Made by a program: the position numbers and the translations under genes | Assembly (NCBI RefSeq): GCF_004214935.1 | Contig: NZ_SFCC01000006.1 | Location: 248,001-312,000 of the forward strand | DNA from: Amycolatopsis suaedae | GTDB taxonomy: Bacteria > Actinomycetota > Actinomycetes > Mycobacteriales > Pseudonocardiaceae | Reading direction: 5' to 3' | DNA: 64,000 nucleotides | Notes under the pieces: generated by a model | Seen by the model: only the letters and a program-made list of their open reading frames with translations | Database searches by the model: none | Told to the model about the DNA's origin: nothing | Part shown: positions 25,382 to 33,458 of the stretch, one piece after another | How the letters are laid out: each line of letters begins with the position of its first letter | Numbering within the stretch: the first letter of the stretch is position 1

Positions 25382-27184
25382 GTGGTGAAGAAGAGATATC
25401 TGCGAAAGCTGGGTGGGCTCGGGCTGGGCATGGCCACCGCGACGGCGTTCACGCTGGCCGGTACCGGTCTGGCGCAGGCCGCGGAAGGCGTGGTGCTCAA
25501 CGCGGGCGCGCCCGACTCGGTCCCCGGGCTCTACATCGTCGGACTGAACGGTCAGCCCTCGCTGGCGGCGTCGGCCAGGTCGGCGGTCGGCGCGGAGGCC
25601 ACCGCGCTCGCCGACCGCTACAGCGGTGAGGTCCGCGACGTGTACTCGGCCGCACTGCGTGGTTTCTCGGTGCACCTGTCCGAGCAGGAAGCCAGGTACC
25701 TGGCGGCCGACCCGGCGGTGGACTTCGTGCAGCAGTCGCTGTGGGTCCGCTCAGCCGCGGTCAAGGCGGGTGAGCAGCCGAACCCGCCGTCGTGGGGCCT
25801 CGACCAGGTCGACGGTGCCGCGGACCGCGTCTACAAGTACCCGAACGCCGGCACCGGAGTCACCATCTACAACACCGACTCCGAGCTGAACCTCGACCAC
25901 GTCTCGTTCGAGGGCAGGGCCAAGTCCGGATACGATTTCGTCGACGAGGACGACAACGTCAACGACTGCAAGGGCCAGTTCGACCAGGGCCACGGTACCC
26001 ACACCGGCGGCACGTCGAGCAGCGAAACCTACGGCGTGGCAAAGGATGTCACGATCGTCGGCGTCAAAGTGCTCGGCTGCGACGGCAACGCGCCCGATGC
26101 GGACTCGATCCAGGGCATCGACTGGGTGACCCAGAACGCCCGGAAGCCGGCCGTGGCCAACGCGAGCTGGACCTCGGGTGGCGCGGGCGCCAACCCGGAG
26201 GGCATCAACCGGGCGGTGAACAACTCGATCGACGCCGGAATCGTCTGGTCGATCGCGGCGGGCAACGAGAACCAGGACGCCTGCAACGTCAGCCCGGCCA
26301 AGGTGGAGCGGGCCCTCACCGTCGCCGCCACCGACGAGAGCAAGAGCGAGGCGAGCTACTCCAACCACGGCCGGTGCGTCGACATCTACGCTCCCGGTAC
26401 CAACATCACCTCCGCCAGCAACTCGAACAACAACGGCGGCAAGGGAATGCAGGGCACGTCGATGGCCGCACCGCACGTCACGGGGGCGGCTGCCCTCTAC
26501 CTGTCGGCCAACCCGAACGCGACCCCGCAGCAGGTGCGGGACGCGCTCGTCAACGGTGCCCAGGACGGTTACGTCCGCAACATCGGGCCTGGTTCGCCGA
26601 ACAAGTTCGTCGACGTCAGCGGCTTCGGCCAGGGGGAGCCGGGTAACCCGACGGCGTCGTTCACGGCGGACTGTGCGGGAACGTTGAACTGTAGGTTCGA
26701 TGGTTCGGCTTCGTCGGATCCGGATGGGTCGATTGCTTCGTATGCGTGGGATTTCGGTGATGGTAAGTCCGGTGAGGGTGCCACGCCGAGCCACAGTTAT
26801 GCGACGGCTGGTGAGTACACGGTGAAGCTGACGGTGACTGACAACGAGGGCAAGACGGGCACGGTGAGCAAGAAGGTCAGTGCTGGTGCTCCGCCCGCGG
26901 GTGAGCCCCCGACGGCGCAGTTCACCGCGAACTGCAGTTGGGCCAACTGCACCTTCGACGGCACGCGCTCGACCGATCCGGACGGTGACATCGCGTCGTA
27001 CGCGTGGGACTTCGGCGATGGCAAGACCGGCAGTGGTCCGACGGCGACGCACACCTATCCCAACCGGCAGGCCAACTACACGGCCAAGCTGACCGTGACC
27101 GACCGGGCCGGTAACAGTCACTCGACGAGCAAGACCGTCCAGTGCTGGAGCTTCGGCAGCCAGGCCTTCTGCTTCGGCCAGTAG
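25382..27184 (+). CDS. Divergent S8 protease paralogue with two PKD domains
   Basis: A 600-residue paralogue of the preceding gene, with the same signal, I9 propeptide, S8 core, two PKD domains and tail. GTG at 25382 has AAGGAG at 7 nt. His about 204 (GHGTHTGG), the oxyanion Asn (AAGNENQ) and Ser about 360 (GTSMAAPH) are kept. The Asp motif DTG has become DSE (NTDSELNLDH, Asp about 166), and the substrate-loop SLGG is replaced by ASWTSGG. Activity is likely altered, and it could even be an inactive partner. Last gene of the operon, followed by a strong terminator. Confidence 0.92.
   Translation: MVKKRYLRKLGGLGLGMATATAFTLAGTGLAQAAEGVVLNAGAPDSVPGLYIVGLNGQPSLAASARSAVGAEATALADRYSGEVRDVYSAALRGFSVHLSEQEARYLAADPAVDFVQQSLWVRSAAVKAGEQPNPPSWGLDQVDGAADRVYKYPNAGTGVTIYNTDSELNLDHVSFEGRAKSGYDFVDEDDNVNDCKGQFDQGHGTHTGGTSSSETYGVAKDVTIVGVKVLGCDGNAPDADSIQGIDWVTQNARKPAVANASWTSGGAGANPEGINRAVNNSIDAGIVWSIAAGNENQDACNVSPAKVERALTVAATDESKSEASYSNHGRCVDIYAPGTNITSASNSNNNGGKGMQGTSMAAPHVTGAAALYLSANPNATPQQVRDALVNGAQDGYVRNIGPGSPNKFVDVSGFGQGEPGNPTASFTADCAGTLNCRFDGSASSDPDGSIASYAWDFGDGKSGEGATPSHSYATAGEYTVKLTVTDNEGKTGTVSKKVSAGAPPAGEPPTAQFTANCSWANCTFDGTRSTDPDGDIASYAWDFGDGKTGSGPTATHTYPNRQANYTAKLTVTDRAGNSHSTSKTVQCWSFGSQAFCFGQ
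26909..27181 (+). repeat. PKD2-tail cassette (fourth copy)
   Basis: Copy of the 273-bp cassette with more silent differences than the other three, encoding nearly the same protein sequence. Confidence 0.9.
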
Positions 27185-27196
27185 ATCCGTCCACTT

Positions 27197-27226
27197 GTCC
27201 CGGGGCCCGCGCGCGGGCCCCGGGAC
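27197..27226 (+). terminator. Perfect 30-bp palindrome terminator
   Basis: GTCCCGGGGCCCGCG followed directly by its reverse complement, 12 bp after the last protease stop. Confidence 0.85.
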
Positions 27227-27246
27227 TCACACAATCGAGTACCACA

Positions 27247-27261
27247 CTGGAGTTACTCCAG
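27247..27261. promoter_or_regulatory. Operator-like inverted repeat before the LLM gene
   Basis: CTGGAG-TTA-CTCCAG is a perfect 6-bp inverted repeat located between the likely -35 and -10 of the next gene. Confidence 0.4.
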
Positions 27262-27264
27262 GCT

Positions 27265-27270
27265 TACGAT
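27265..27270 (+). promoter_or_regulatory. -10 hexamer of the LLM oxidoreductase gene (leaderless)
   Basis: TACGAT ends 7 nt before the ATG at 27278. No Shine-Dalgarno is present. Confidence 0.45.
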
Positions 27271-27277
27271 CTAGATC

Positions 27278-28117
27278 ATGCGATTCGCCATCAAGACATC
27301 ACCCCAGGACACGGCCTGGGAGGACATGCTCGCCGTGTGGCAGGCCGCAGACGAGATCGAGTTGTTCGAATCCGCCTGGACGTTCGACCACTTCTATCCC
27401 ATTTTCTCCGATTCGACCGGTCCCTGCCTGGAAGGCTGGGTCACGCTCACCGCGCTCGCGCAGGCAACCCGCAGGCTCCGGCTGGGCACGCTGGTCAGCG
27501 GCATCCACTACCGTCACCCCGCGTTGCTGGCGAACATGGCCGCGACGCTGGACATCGTGTCCGGTGGGCGGCTGGAGATCGGAATCGGCGCCGGCTGGAA
27601 CGAGGAGGAGTCCGGCGCCTACGGCATGGAACTCGGGTCGGTCAAGGAGCGCAGCGACCGGTTCGAGGAGGCTTGCGAGGTGATCGTCGGCCTGCTGAGC
27701 CAGGAGACCACCACCTTCCAGGGTGAGCACTACCAGCTCACCGACGCCCGATGCGAGCCGAAGCCGGTCCAGAAGCCGCACCCGCCCATCTGCATCGGCG
27801 GCAGCGGTGAGAAGCGCACGCTGCGCACCACGGCGAAGTACGCCCAGCACTGGAACTTCGTCGGCGGGACGCCCGAGGAGTTCGCTCGCAAGCGCGAGGT
27901 GCTGCACCGGCACTGCGCCGACATCGGCCGCGACCCGAGCGAGATCATGCTGTCCTCGCACGTCCGCCTCGGCACGGACGGCGACTACGCGAAGGTCGCC
28001 GCCGAAGCCGAGGCCCTCGGCGAGAAGGGTCTCGACCTGGCCATCGTCTACCTGCCGCCGCCACACACCCCGGCAGTGCTGGAGCCGCTGGTGAAGGTGC
28101 TCGAACCCCTGCGTTGA
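27278..28117 (+). CDS. LLM-class F420-dependent oxidoreductase
   Basis: A 279-residue luciferase-like TIM-barrel enzyme of the F420 group. Typical segments are the early W.....DH motif (AWTFDHFYP), GTLVSGIHYRHPALLANMAATLD, IGIGAGWNEEE and the family signature IGGSGEKRTLR, which binds the deazaflavin phosphate. It probably reduces or oxidises a small organic molecule with F420; the substrate is unknown. It is monocistronic between a terminator and the convergent acyl-CoA dehydrogenase gene (9 bp apart). Confidence 0.9.
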   Translation: MRFAIKTSPQDTAWEDMLAVWQAADEIELFESAWTFDHFYPIFSDSTGPCLEGWVTLTALAQATRRLRLGTLVSGIHYRHPALLANMAATLDIVSGGRLEIGIGAGWNEEESGAYGMELGSVKERSDRFEEACEVIVGLLSQETTTFQGEHYQLTDARCEPKPVQKPHPPICIGGSGEKRTLRTTAKYAQHWNFVGGTPEEFARKREVLHRHCADIGRDPSEIMLSSHVRLGTDGDYAKVAAEAEALGEKGLDLAIVYLPPPHTPAVLEPLVKVLEPLR

Positions 28118-28126
28118 AACGGAGCC

Positions 28127-29869
28127 TCAGAGGTTCATCCGGTAGGCGCCGGACAGCGACTCGACGAGCTGCCAGACGGCCTGGGTCCGCTCGGCGTCGA
28201 CGACCGGCTTGCGGACGTGCTCCAGCGCCCACTTCTGCTGGCCGTCGGTCGACGACGACTTGCCGTGCAGCTCGACGGCCAGTACCGAGTAGTCGCGGAC
28301 GAACACCTCGAAGATCGTGTCCAGCACGGCCGGGTCCAGGTCGGTGAGGTGTGCCTGCTCCAGGATGAGCTGGGCGTACACGACCAGGGTGAACAGGTGG
28401 CCGAGCGTGAGTAGGAAGTCCAGGTCCTTCTGCTGGGCCTCGTCCGGCGGCGCGGTGCCCAGCAGGGTGACCAGGCCGTCGGCCTGCTCGCGGAAGCGTG
28501 CGACGTTCGGAACGCCGGCGTAGGGCTCGTAGGCACGGCGCCAGTCGGCGAACGTGACCGAGCCCAGCCCGCGTGCGGGACCCTGACGGAACAGGAACTC
28601 GTCGTCGGCCGCGTCTGTGCGAGTGGGCACCTCGGGACGGTCCGCCGGCGCGAGGAGGTAGTTCGGCATGAACTTCAGGATCAGCGCGAGGTTGACGTGG
28701 ACCGTGCCCTCCAGCTTCGCCGGCGCGCCGATGTCACGGGCCGCGCCCTCGAAGTAGGTGTCCTTCTCGAAGCCGCGCGCGGCGATCACGTCCCACAGCC
28801 CACCGACGACCTTCTCACCCTCGGTGGTCATCTTCATCTTCGTGATCGGGTTGTACAGCAGGTAGCGCCGGTCATCCGGGCCCGCGGTGCGGAAGTAGTC
28901 GATCGCCCTGTCGCCGTAAAGCTTCATCGCCCGCAGCCGTACGTAGGCGTCAACCATCGCCTGGCGGACATGCGGAAAGTCGGTGACTCGCCTGCCGTAC
29001 AACACCCGGTTGTGCGCGTGCGTGACCGCCTCGTACATGCAGTGCTCGGCCATGCCGACGGAGGCGAAACCGATGTTGAACTTGCCGACGTTGACGGTGT
29101 TCAGCGCGGCGTCGAACGCGGCCTGGCCGGTGTGCAGCACGTCCGCGTCGGTGACCGGGTAGTTCTCCAGCCGGAACTCGCTGACGAACATCTGCGAGTC
29201 CACCGTGTTCTTCACCAGGTGGTAGTTCGGGTGCTGGCTGTCCACGGTGAAGAACACGTAGCCGTCCGGACCGTCCACATCGGTGCGCCTGCCGAACACC
29301 GACACCATGCGGGCGACGTTGCCGTTGCCGATGTAGTACTTGCCGCCCGTCGCGGTGAAGCCGCCGTCCGCGCCGGGGGTCAGCAGCATGTCGGTGGAGT
29401 AGATGTCCGCGCCGTGCTCCTTTTCGGACAATCCGAACGCGAACACCGCGCCGTCGTCCAGCCACCGGGCGGCGCGCTCGCGGGCCTGCTCGTTGGTGCT
29501 CTGCCAGATCGGGCCGAGGCCGAGGATGGTGACCTGCCAGGTGTACCAGTAGGAGAGCCCGTAGAACGCGAGGATCTCGCTCAGCGCGGAGATGCGGCTG
29601 GTGTCCCAGCGTTTGCCGGCGTCACCGCCGGCATCGCGTACCGGGGTGAGCAGCGTGGCGAAGATCCGCTCCCGCGCCTGGAACTCCAGGAAGTCCGCGT
29701 ACCAGACCCGCCGCTGGTAGTGGTCCAGCAGCGTCTGCTTGCCGCGGCTTTCGAACCAGTCGATGGTCGCGCGCAGCACTCGCTGGGTCTCCGCGTCGAA
29801 GTGGGACGGGTCGTAGGTACGTGGGTTGAACACGTCCAGCAGCATCCCGGGCTGTTGGCCCCAGGTCAA
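28127..29869 (-). CDS. Large acyl-CoA dehydrogenase/oxidase-type flavoprotein
   Basis: A 580-residue acyl-CoA dehydrogenase superfamily protein, longer than the usual 380-400 residues. The FAD/substrate region FAFGLSEKEHGADIYSTDM and GGKYYIGNGNVARM mark the central beta domain, and a helical C-terminus follows (VGMAEHCMYEAVTHAHNR, GEKVVGGLWDVIAARGFEKD). It probably introduces a 2,3-double bond into an acyl-CoA. The start is uncertain: TTG at 29869 or ATG at 29845, neither with a clear Shine-Dalgarno. The 216-bp divergent spacer to the LamG gene is relatively A+T-rich and holds no gene. Confidence 0.85.
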   Translation of the reverse strand: MTWGQQPGMLLDVFNPRTYDPSHFDAETQRVLRATIDWFESRGKQTLLDHYQRRVWYADFLEFQARERIFATLLTPVRDAGGDAGKRWDTSRISALSEILAFYGLSYWYTWQVTILGLGPIWQSTNEQARERAARWLDDGAVFAFGLSEKEHGADIYSTDMLLTPGADGGFTATGGKYYIGNGNVARMVSVFGRRTDVDGPDGYVFFTVDSQHPNYHLVKNTVDSQMFVSEFRLENYPVTDADVLHTGQAAFDAALNTVNVGKFNIGFASVGMAEHCMYEAVTHAHNRVLYGRRVTDFPHVRQAMVDAYVRLRAMKLYGDRAIDYFRTAGPDDRRYLLYNPITKMKMTTEGEKVVGGLWDVIAARGFEKDTYFEGAARDIGAPAKLEGTVHVNLALILKFMPNYLLAPADRPEVPTRTDAADDEFLFRQGPARGLGSVTFADWRRAYEPYAGVPNVARFREQADGLVTLLGTAPPDEAQQKDLDFLLTLGHLFTLVVYAQLILEQAHLTDLDPAVLDTIFEVFVRDYSVLAVELHGKSSSTDGQQKWALEHVRKPVVDAERTQAVWQLVESLSGAYRMNL

Positions 29870-30085
29870 CGTTGGTTACCGCACAGTAGCTCCTCGTGTG
29901 GCGTACTAGTTCATTGGCACTAGATGGCACGTCAACCGGTAAATTATTTTCCGTCGAGCCGTTGTTCGTAGCTCTTTTCGTTCACTCATTCGGTCGCTTT
30001 TGAACAACTGTTCGGATTGGAATGCTCGGAGTTCGTCACGCCGGGTGCATATGTGGATGCGCCTGGTTCCATCGAGGGGGAACTC

Positions 30086-33000
30086 GTGTCGTCTCGTGCC
30101 TTTGCGCTGCCCGCTGCGCTGCGAAGATCGCTTGCCGTTCTGATCGCCGCCCTGGTCACGCTCAGCTTGATGACGCCGGCAGCGGCGGCGCGACAGCCGG
30201 TGACGGAGGCGGCTGACGCGACGGCTGCCCTGACCGCGGCTCGGGAGCAGGGAAGTCCGGTCAAGATCGCCAGCCGCACCACGGAGACCGACGAGGTTTC
30301 GGCGAACCCCGACGGCACGGTCACCTGGCGACAGAGCGCACAGCCTGAGCGGGTTCTACGCGACGGCACGTGGCGGCCGGTCGACCTGACCCTGCGCAGG
30401 CAGGGTGACGGGTCGGTGGCACCCGTCGCCGCGGCCGTGGACCTCCGCCTCTCGGGTGGAGGCGCGGAGTCACCCCTGGTCGTGGCTGCCAGAGAGGGTT
30501 ACGAGGTCGGTCTCCGCTGGCCAGGGACCTTGCCTGAGCCGGCACTCGACGGCGCCTCCGCGAGGTATGCCGAGGTCCTGCCAGGCGTCGACCTGGTGGT
30601 CACGGCCTCGGTGCTGGGCTTCCACCAGGTGCTGGTCGTGAAGACGCCGGAGGCCGCCCGCAACCCGCTGCTGGACACGATCGCATTCGGCTCGCATCTG
30701 CGGAACGCCTCAGTGCGAGAGGGGTTCGTCGACGGTGAGCCGGGCTTGCAGGTCCGGGACGCTGCCGGTCGCACGGTCTTCCGCGGGGACGCTTCACGGA
30801 TGTGGGACTCGACCGCGTCAGGTGACCACGATGGGCTGGCCGTCGCACCGGGCGAGGGTAGTCGCCGGGCGTCGATGGAGGTCGATGTCAGCGCGGACAC
30901 CGTCGCGGTGCGGCCGGACGAAGCCTTCCTGGCGGACCCGGCGACGACTTACCCGGTCTACATCGATCCCGAGTACCACTGGGCAGGCCTGAAGAACCAT
31001 CACGCGGTTGTCCAGAGCGGGCACCCCGACGCTCGAAACTACGACGTCAACGCCGGCGACCTCATCGATCTGAAGGCCGGCCGGGCCACCGACGGCTCCG
31101 GTACGTCCCGCTCGTACATGGAGATGAACCTGACCCGGGTACGGGGAACGGTGATCAAGGGAGCGACTCTGCGCACCCGGGTGCGGCATTCGCATTCCTG
31201 TTCCGGTGGACCGACGGACGTCTGGCTGGTCGGTGGCATCCACGCCGGTACGACCTGGCGCAACCAGCCTGGGTGGACCCGCTGGCTGGCCAGCAACAAC
31301 CGGTCCAACAACGCCGCTTACTGCCCGAGCGACGGGGGAGCCGACTTCGACGTCACCGGCGCGGTACGTGACGGAGCGGCGGGGCACTGGGCGTCCGTGA
31401 CCCTGATGCTGAAGGCCGCCAACGAGTCCGACACGGCGTCGTGGCGCAGGTTCGATCTGAACCCGGTGCTGGAGGTCCGGTACAACTCGACACCGAACGT
31501 CCCAGCGGAAATGTCGATCGAGGGCGGCCTGTTCGGCTGCACCATCGGCCCCAACCGGCCGGTCATCGCCACCAAGACGCCACGGCTGCGCGCCCGGCTG
31601 TCCGATCCGGACGGCGGCATGATGGACGCCGGATTCCGCGTGTTGCGCGGACCGTCGGGCGGGGCGACCTGGGACGGCAACAACAAGTACACCGGAAACG
31701 TGCCCTCGGGCTCTTTCGCCGAGGTGCGGGTCGACCCGGGCGTCGTGCCCGCGGACGGTATCTACACCTGGTGGCTGTGGTCGGGCGACTACGAACTCGT
31801 GTCCTACTCGCCGACCTGCGAGTTCGAGGTAGACACGGTGGTGCCGGGCGAGCCTGCCGTGTCCTCGGCCGACTTCCCGCCCGGTGTCGCTGTCGGCGGT
31901 CCCGGAGTCACCGGGGCGTTCACCGTGAAGGCGAACGGCACGGCTGACGTGCACCACTACCTGTACACGGTGACCGAGAAGGAGGTCGGCGTCCCGGCGA
32001 CACGGGTAGACCCGCCGGCGTTGGGTGGCGATGCGACCATCCGCTTCACGCCGAGCGTGTCGGGCCCCCAGACGCTCTGGGTTCGGTCGGTGGACCGAGC
32101 CGGGAACCTGTCGCCCGTCGTCGGCTATCGATTCGAGGTCGAGGATCGTGAACCGCTGACCCCTGGGTTGGTGGGGCACTGGCGGTTCAACGGTGACGGC
32201 ACCGATGCCGGACCCGGCGGGCGCCATCTGACAGCGGTCGCCGCGCCCGGCTTCGTCACCGGTTACGAGGACCGTGCCACGCAGCTGGACGGTGCCACCC
32301 AGTGGCTGGAGCAAGCCGCCGCCGTGGACACGACGAAGACGTTCGCGGTCTCCGCATGGGCGAGGGCGGACCGAACCGGGCGGTGGTCGTCCGTGGTGTC
32401 CCAGGACGGCAACCGGACCAGTGGGTTCCAGCTGCAGACCACGGTGGACGGCAAGTGGTCGTTCTCGATGTTCGGCGCTGATGCCGACGGAGGCGGGCAG
32501 CCACATTCGAGAGCCGTTTCGACGACGCCGGTGCAACCCGGCGTGTGGACGCACCTCACCGGCGTCTACGACGCGGGTGAGGGAACCCTCCGGTTGTATG
32601 TCGACGGCCGCCGGGAGTCCCAGGTCGGTCACAGGTCGAACTGGAATGCCGCCGGATCGTTCCTGGTCGGTGCCGCGCAGTGGAACGGCAGACGGCAGGA
32701 CCAGTTCCAGGGTGCGGTTGACGAGGTGCGTGTCTACCAGCGGGCACTCGTTCCGGCGGAGGCGGCGTTGCTGGCGAACCAGGTGGTACCGCGTGCCCGG
32801 TACGCGCTGGATGAAGGCAGCGGAACCTCCACCGTGGACTCGGTAACCGGCGCGCGGGCAACGTTGCACGGTGAGGTGAGCTGGGTGACCGAACCGGGCA
32901 GCACGGCGGTCCGTCTCCAGCTGGCGCCGCTGTCGTCCCGCGCCTACGTGTCAGGACCGCGCCCTGCGATGCGGACCGACAAGTCCTACACGGTGTCGGC

Positions 33001-33427
33001 CTGGGTGCGCGCGGACACACTCGACCAGCACAGCCGGGCGGTGGTGAGCCTCGGCGATCCGAAGTTCTCACCGTTCCTGCTCGGCTACCGCGGCGAGACG
33101 GGTAAGTGGGGAATGCTGGTCTCCTGCTCACCGACGCAGGCATGCGGCACACCCGCCGTGAGCCCCGCGGCCGCGACGACCGGTACCTGGGTCCACCTCA
33201 CCGGCGTCTACGACACCGCACTCCGCGAGGCACGTCTCTACGTCAATGGCGAGCTGGCCGGCAAGACAGCCGGCGTTACCGGTTGGAACGGATCAGGTGA
33301 CCTGCTGATCGGACGAGGCATCTGGACGGGGGTGCCGTCGGACGACTGGTACGGATCCGTCGACGACGTCCGCCTGTTCTCCGGCGTCCCCACCGCCGAC
33401 GGCATTCGTGAGCTAGCGCGGCGTTGA
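30086..33427 (+). CDS. Secreted LamG-domain wall protein upstream of the RHS toxin
   Basis: A 1113-residue secreted protein. GTG at 30086 is chosen because GAGGGGG lies 6 nt before it; a signal peptide follows (LAVLIAALVTLSLMTPAAAA). The N-terminal 600 residues are a DNRLRE-like/beta-sandwich region common in actinobacterial RHS partners (YPVYIDPEYHWAGLKNHH). Two LamG jelly-roll domains follow (about 710-890 and 900-1105, each with WTHLTGVYD/WVHLTGVYD and a final DEVR/DDVR strand). It sits 31 bp before the RHS gene. It may help export, anchoring or target binding of the toxin; that role is inferred. Confidence 0.85.
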   Translation: MSSRAFALPAALRRSLAVLIAALVTLSLMTPAAAARQPVTEAADATAALTAAREQGSPVKIASRTTETDEVSANPDGTVTWRQSAQPERVLRDGTWRPVDLTLRRQGDGSVAPVAAAVDLRLSGGGAESPLVVAAREGYEVGLRWPGTLPEPALDGASARYAEVLPGVDLVVTASVLGFHQVLVVKTPEAARNPLLDTIAFGSHLRNASVREGFVDGEPGLQVRDAAGRTVFRGDASRMWDSTASGDHDGLAVAPGEGSRRASMEVDVSADTVAVRPDEAFLADPATTYPVYIDPEYHWAGLKNHHAVVQSGHPDARNYDVNAGDLIDLKAGRATDGSGTSRSYMEMNLTRVRGTVIKGATLRTRVRHSHSCSGGPTDVWLVGGIHAGTTWRNQPGWTRWLASNNRSNNAAYCPSDGGADFDVTGAVRDGAAGHWASVTLMLKAANESDTASWRRFDLNPVLEVRYNSTPNVPAEMSIEGGLFGCTIGPNRPVIATKTPRLRARLSDPDGGMMDAGFRVLRGPSGGATWDGNNKYTGNVPSGSFAEVRVDPGVVPADGIYTWWLWSGDYELVSYSPTCEFEVDTVVPGEPAVSSADFPPGVAVGGPGVTGAFTVKANGTADVHHYLYTVTEKEVGVPATRVDPPALGGDATIRFTPSVSGPQTLWVRSVDRAGNLSPVVGYRFEVEDREPLTPGLVGHWRFNGDGTDAGPGGRHLTAVAAPGFVTGYEDRATQLDGATQWLEQAAAVDTTKTFAVSAWARADRTGRWSSVVSQDGNRTSGFQLQTTVDGKWSFSMFGADADGGGQPHSRAVSTTPVQPGVWTHLTGVYDAGEGTLRLYVDGRRESQVGHRSNWNAAGSFLVGAAQWNGRRQDQFQGAVDEVRVYQRALVPAEAALLANQVVPRARYALDEGSGTSTVDSVTGARATLHGEVSWVTEPGSTAVRLQLAPLSSRAYVSGPRPAMRTDKSYTVSAWVRADTLDQHSRAVVSLGDPKFSPFLLGYRGETGKWGMLVSCSPTQACGTPAVSPAAATTGTWVHLTGVYDTALREARLYVNGELAGKTAGVTGWNGSGDLLIGRGIWTGVPSDDWYGSVDDVRLFSGVPTADGIRELARR

Positions 33428-33458
33428 GCCGTTTCCGCTTTCCTGAAAGGAAAACCCT

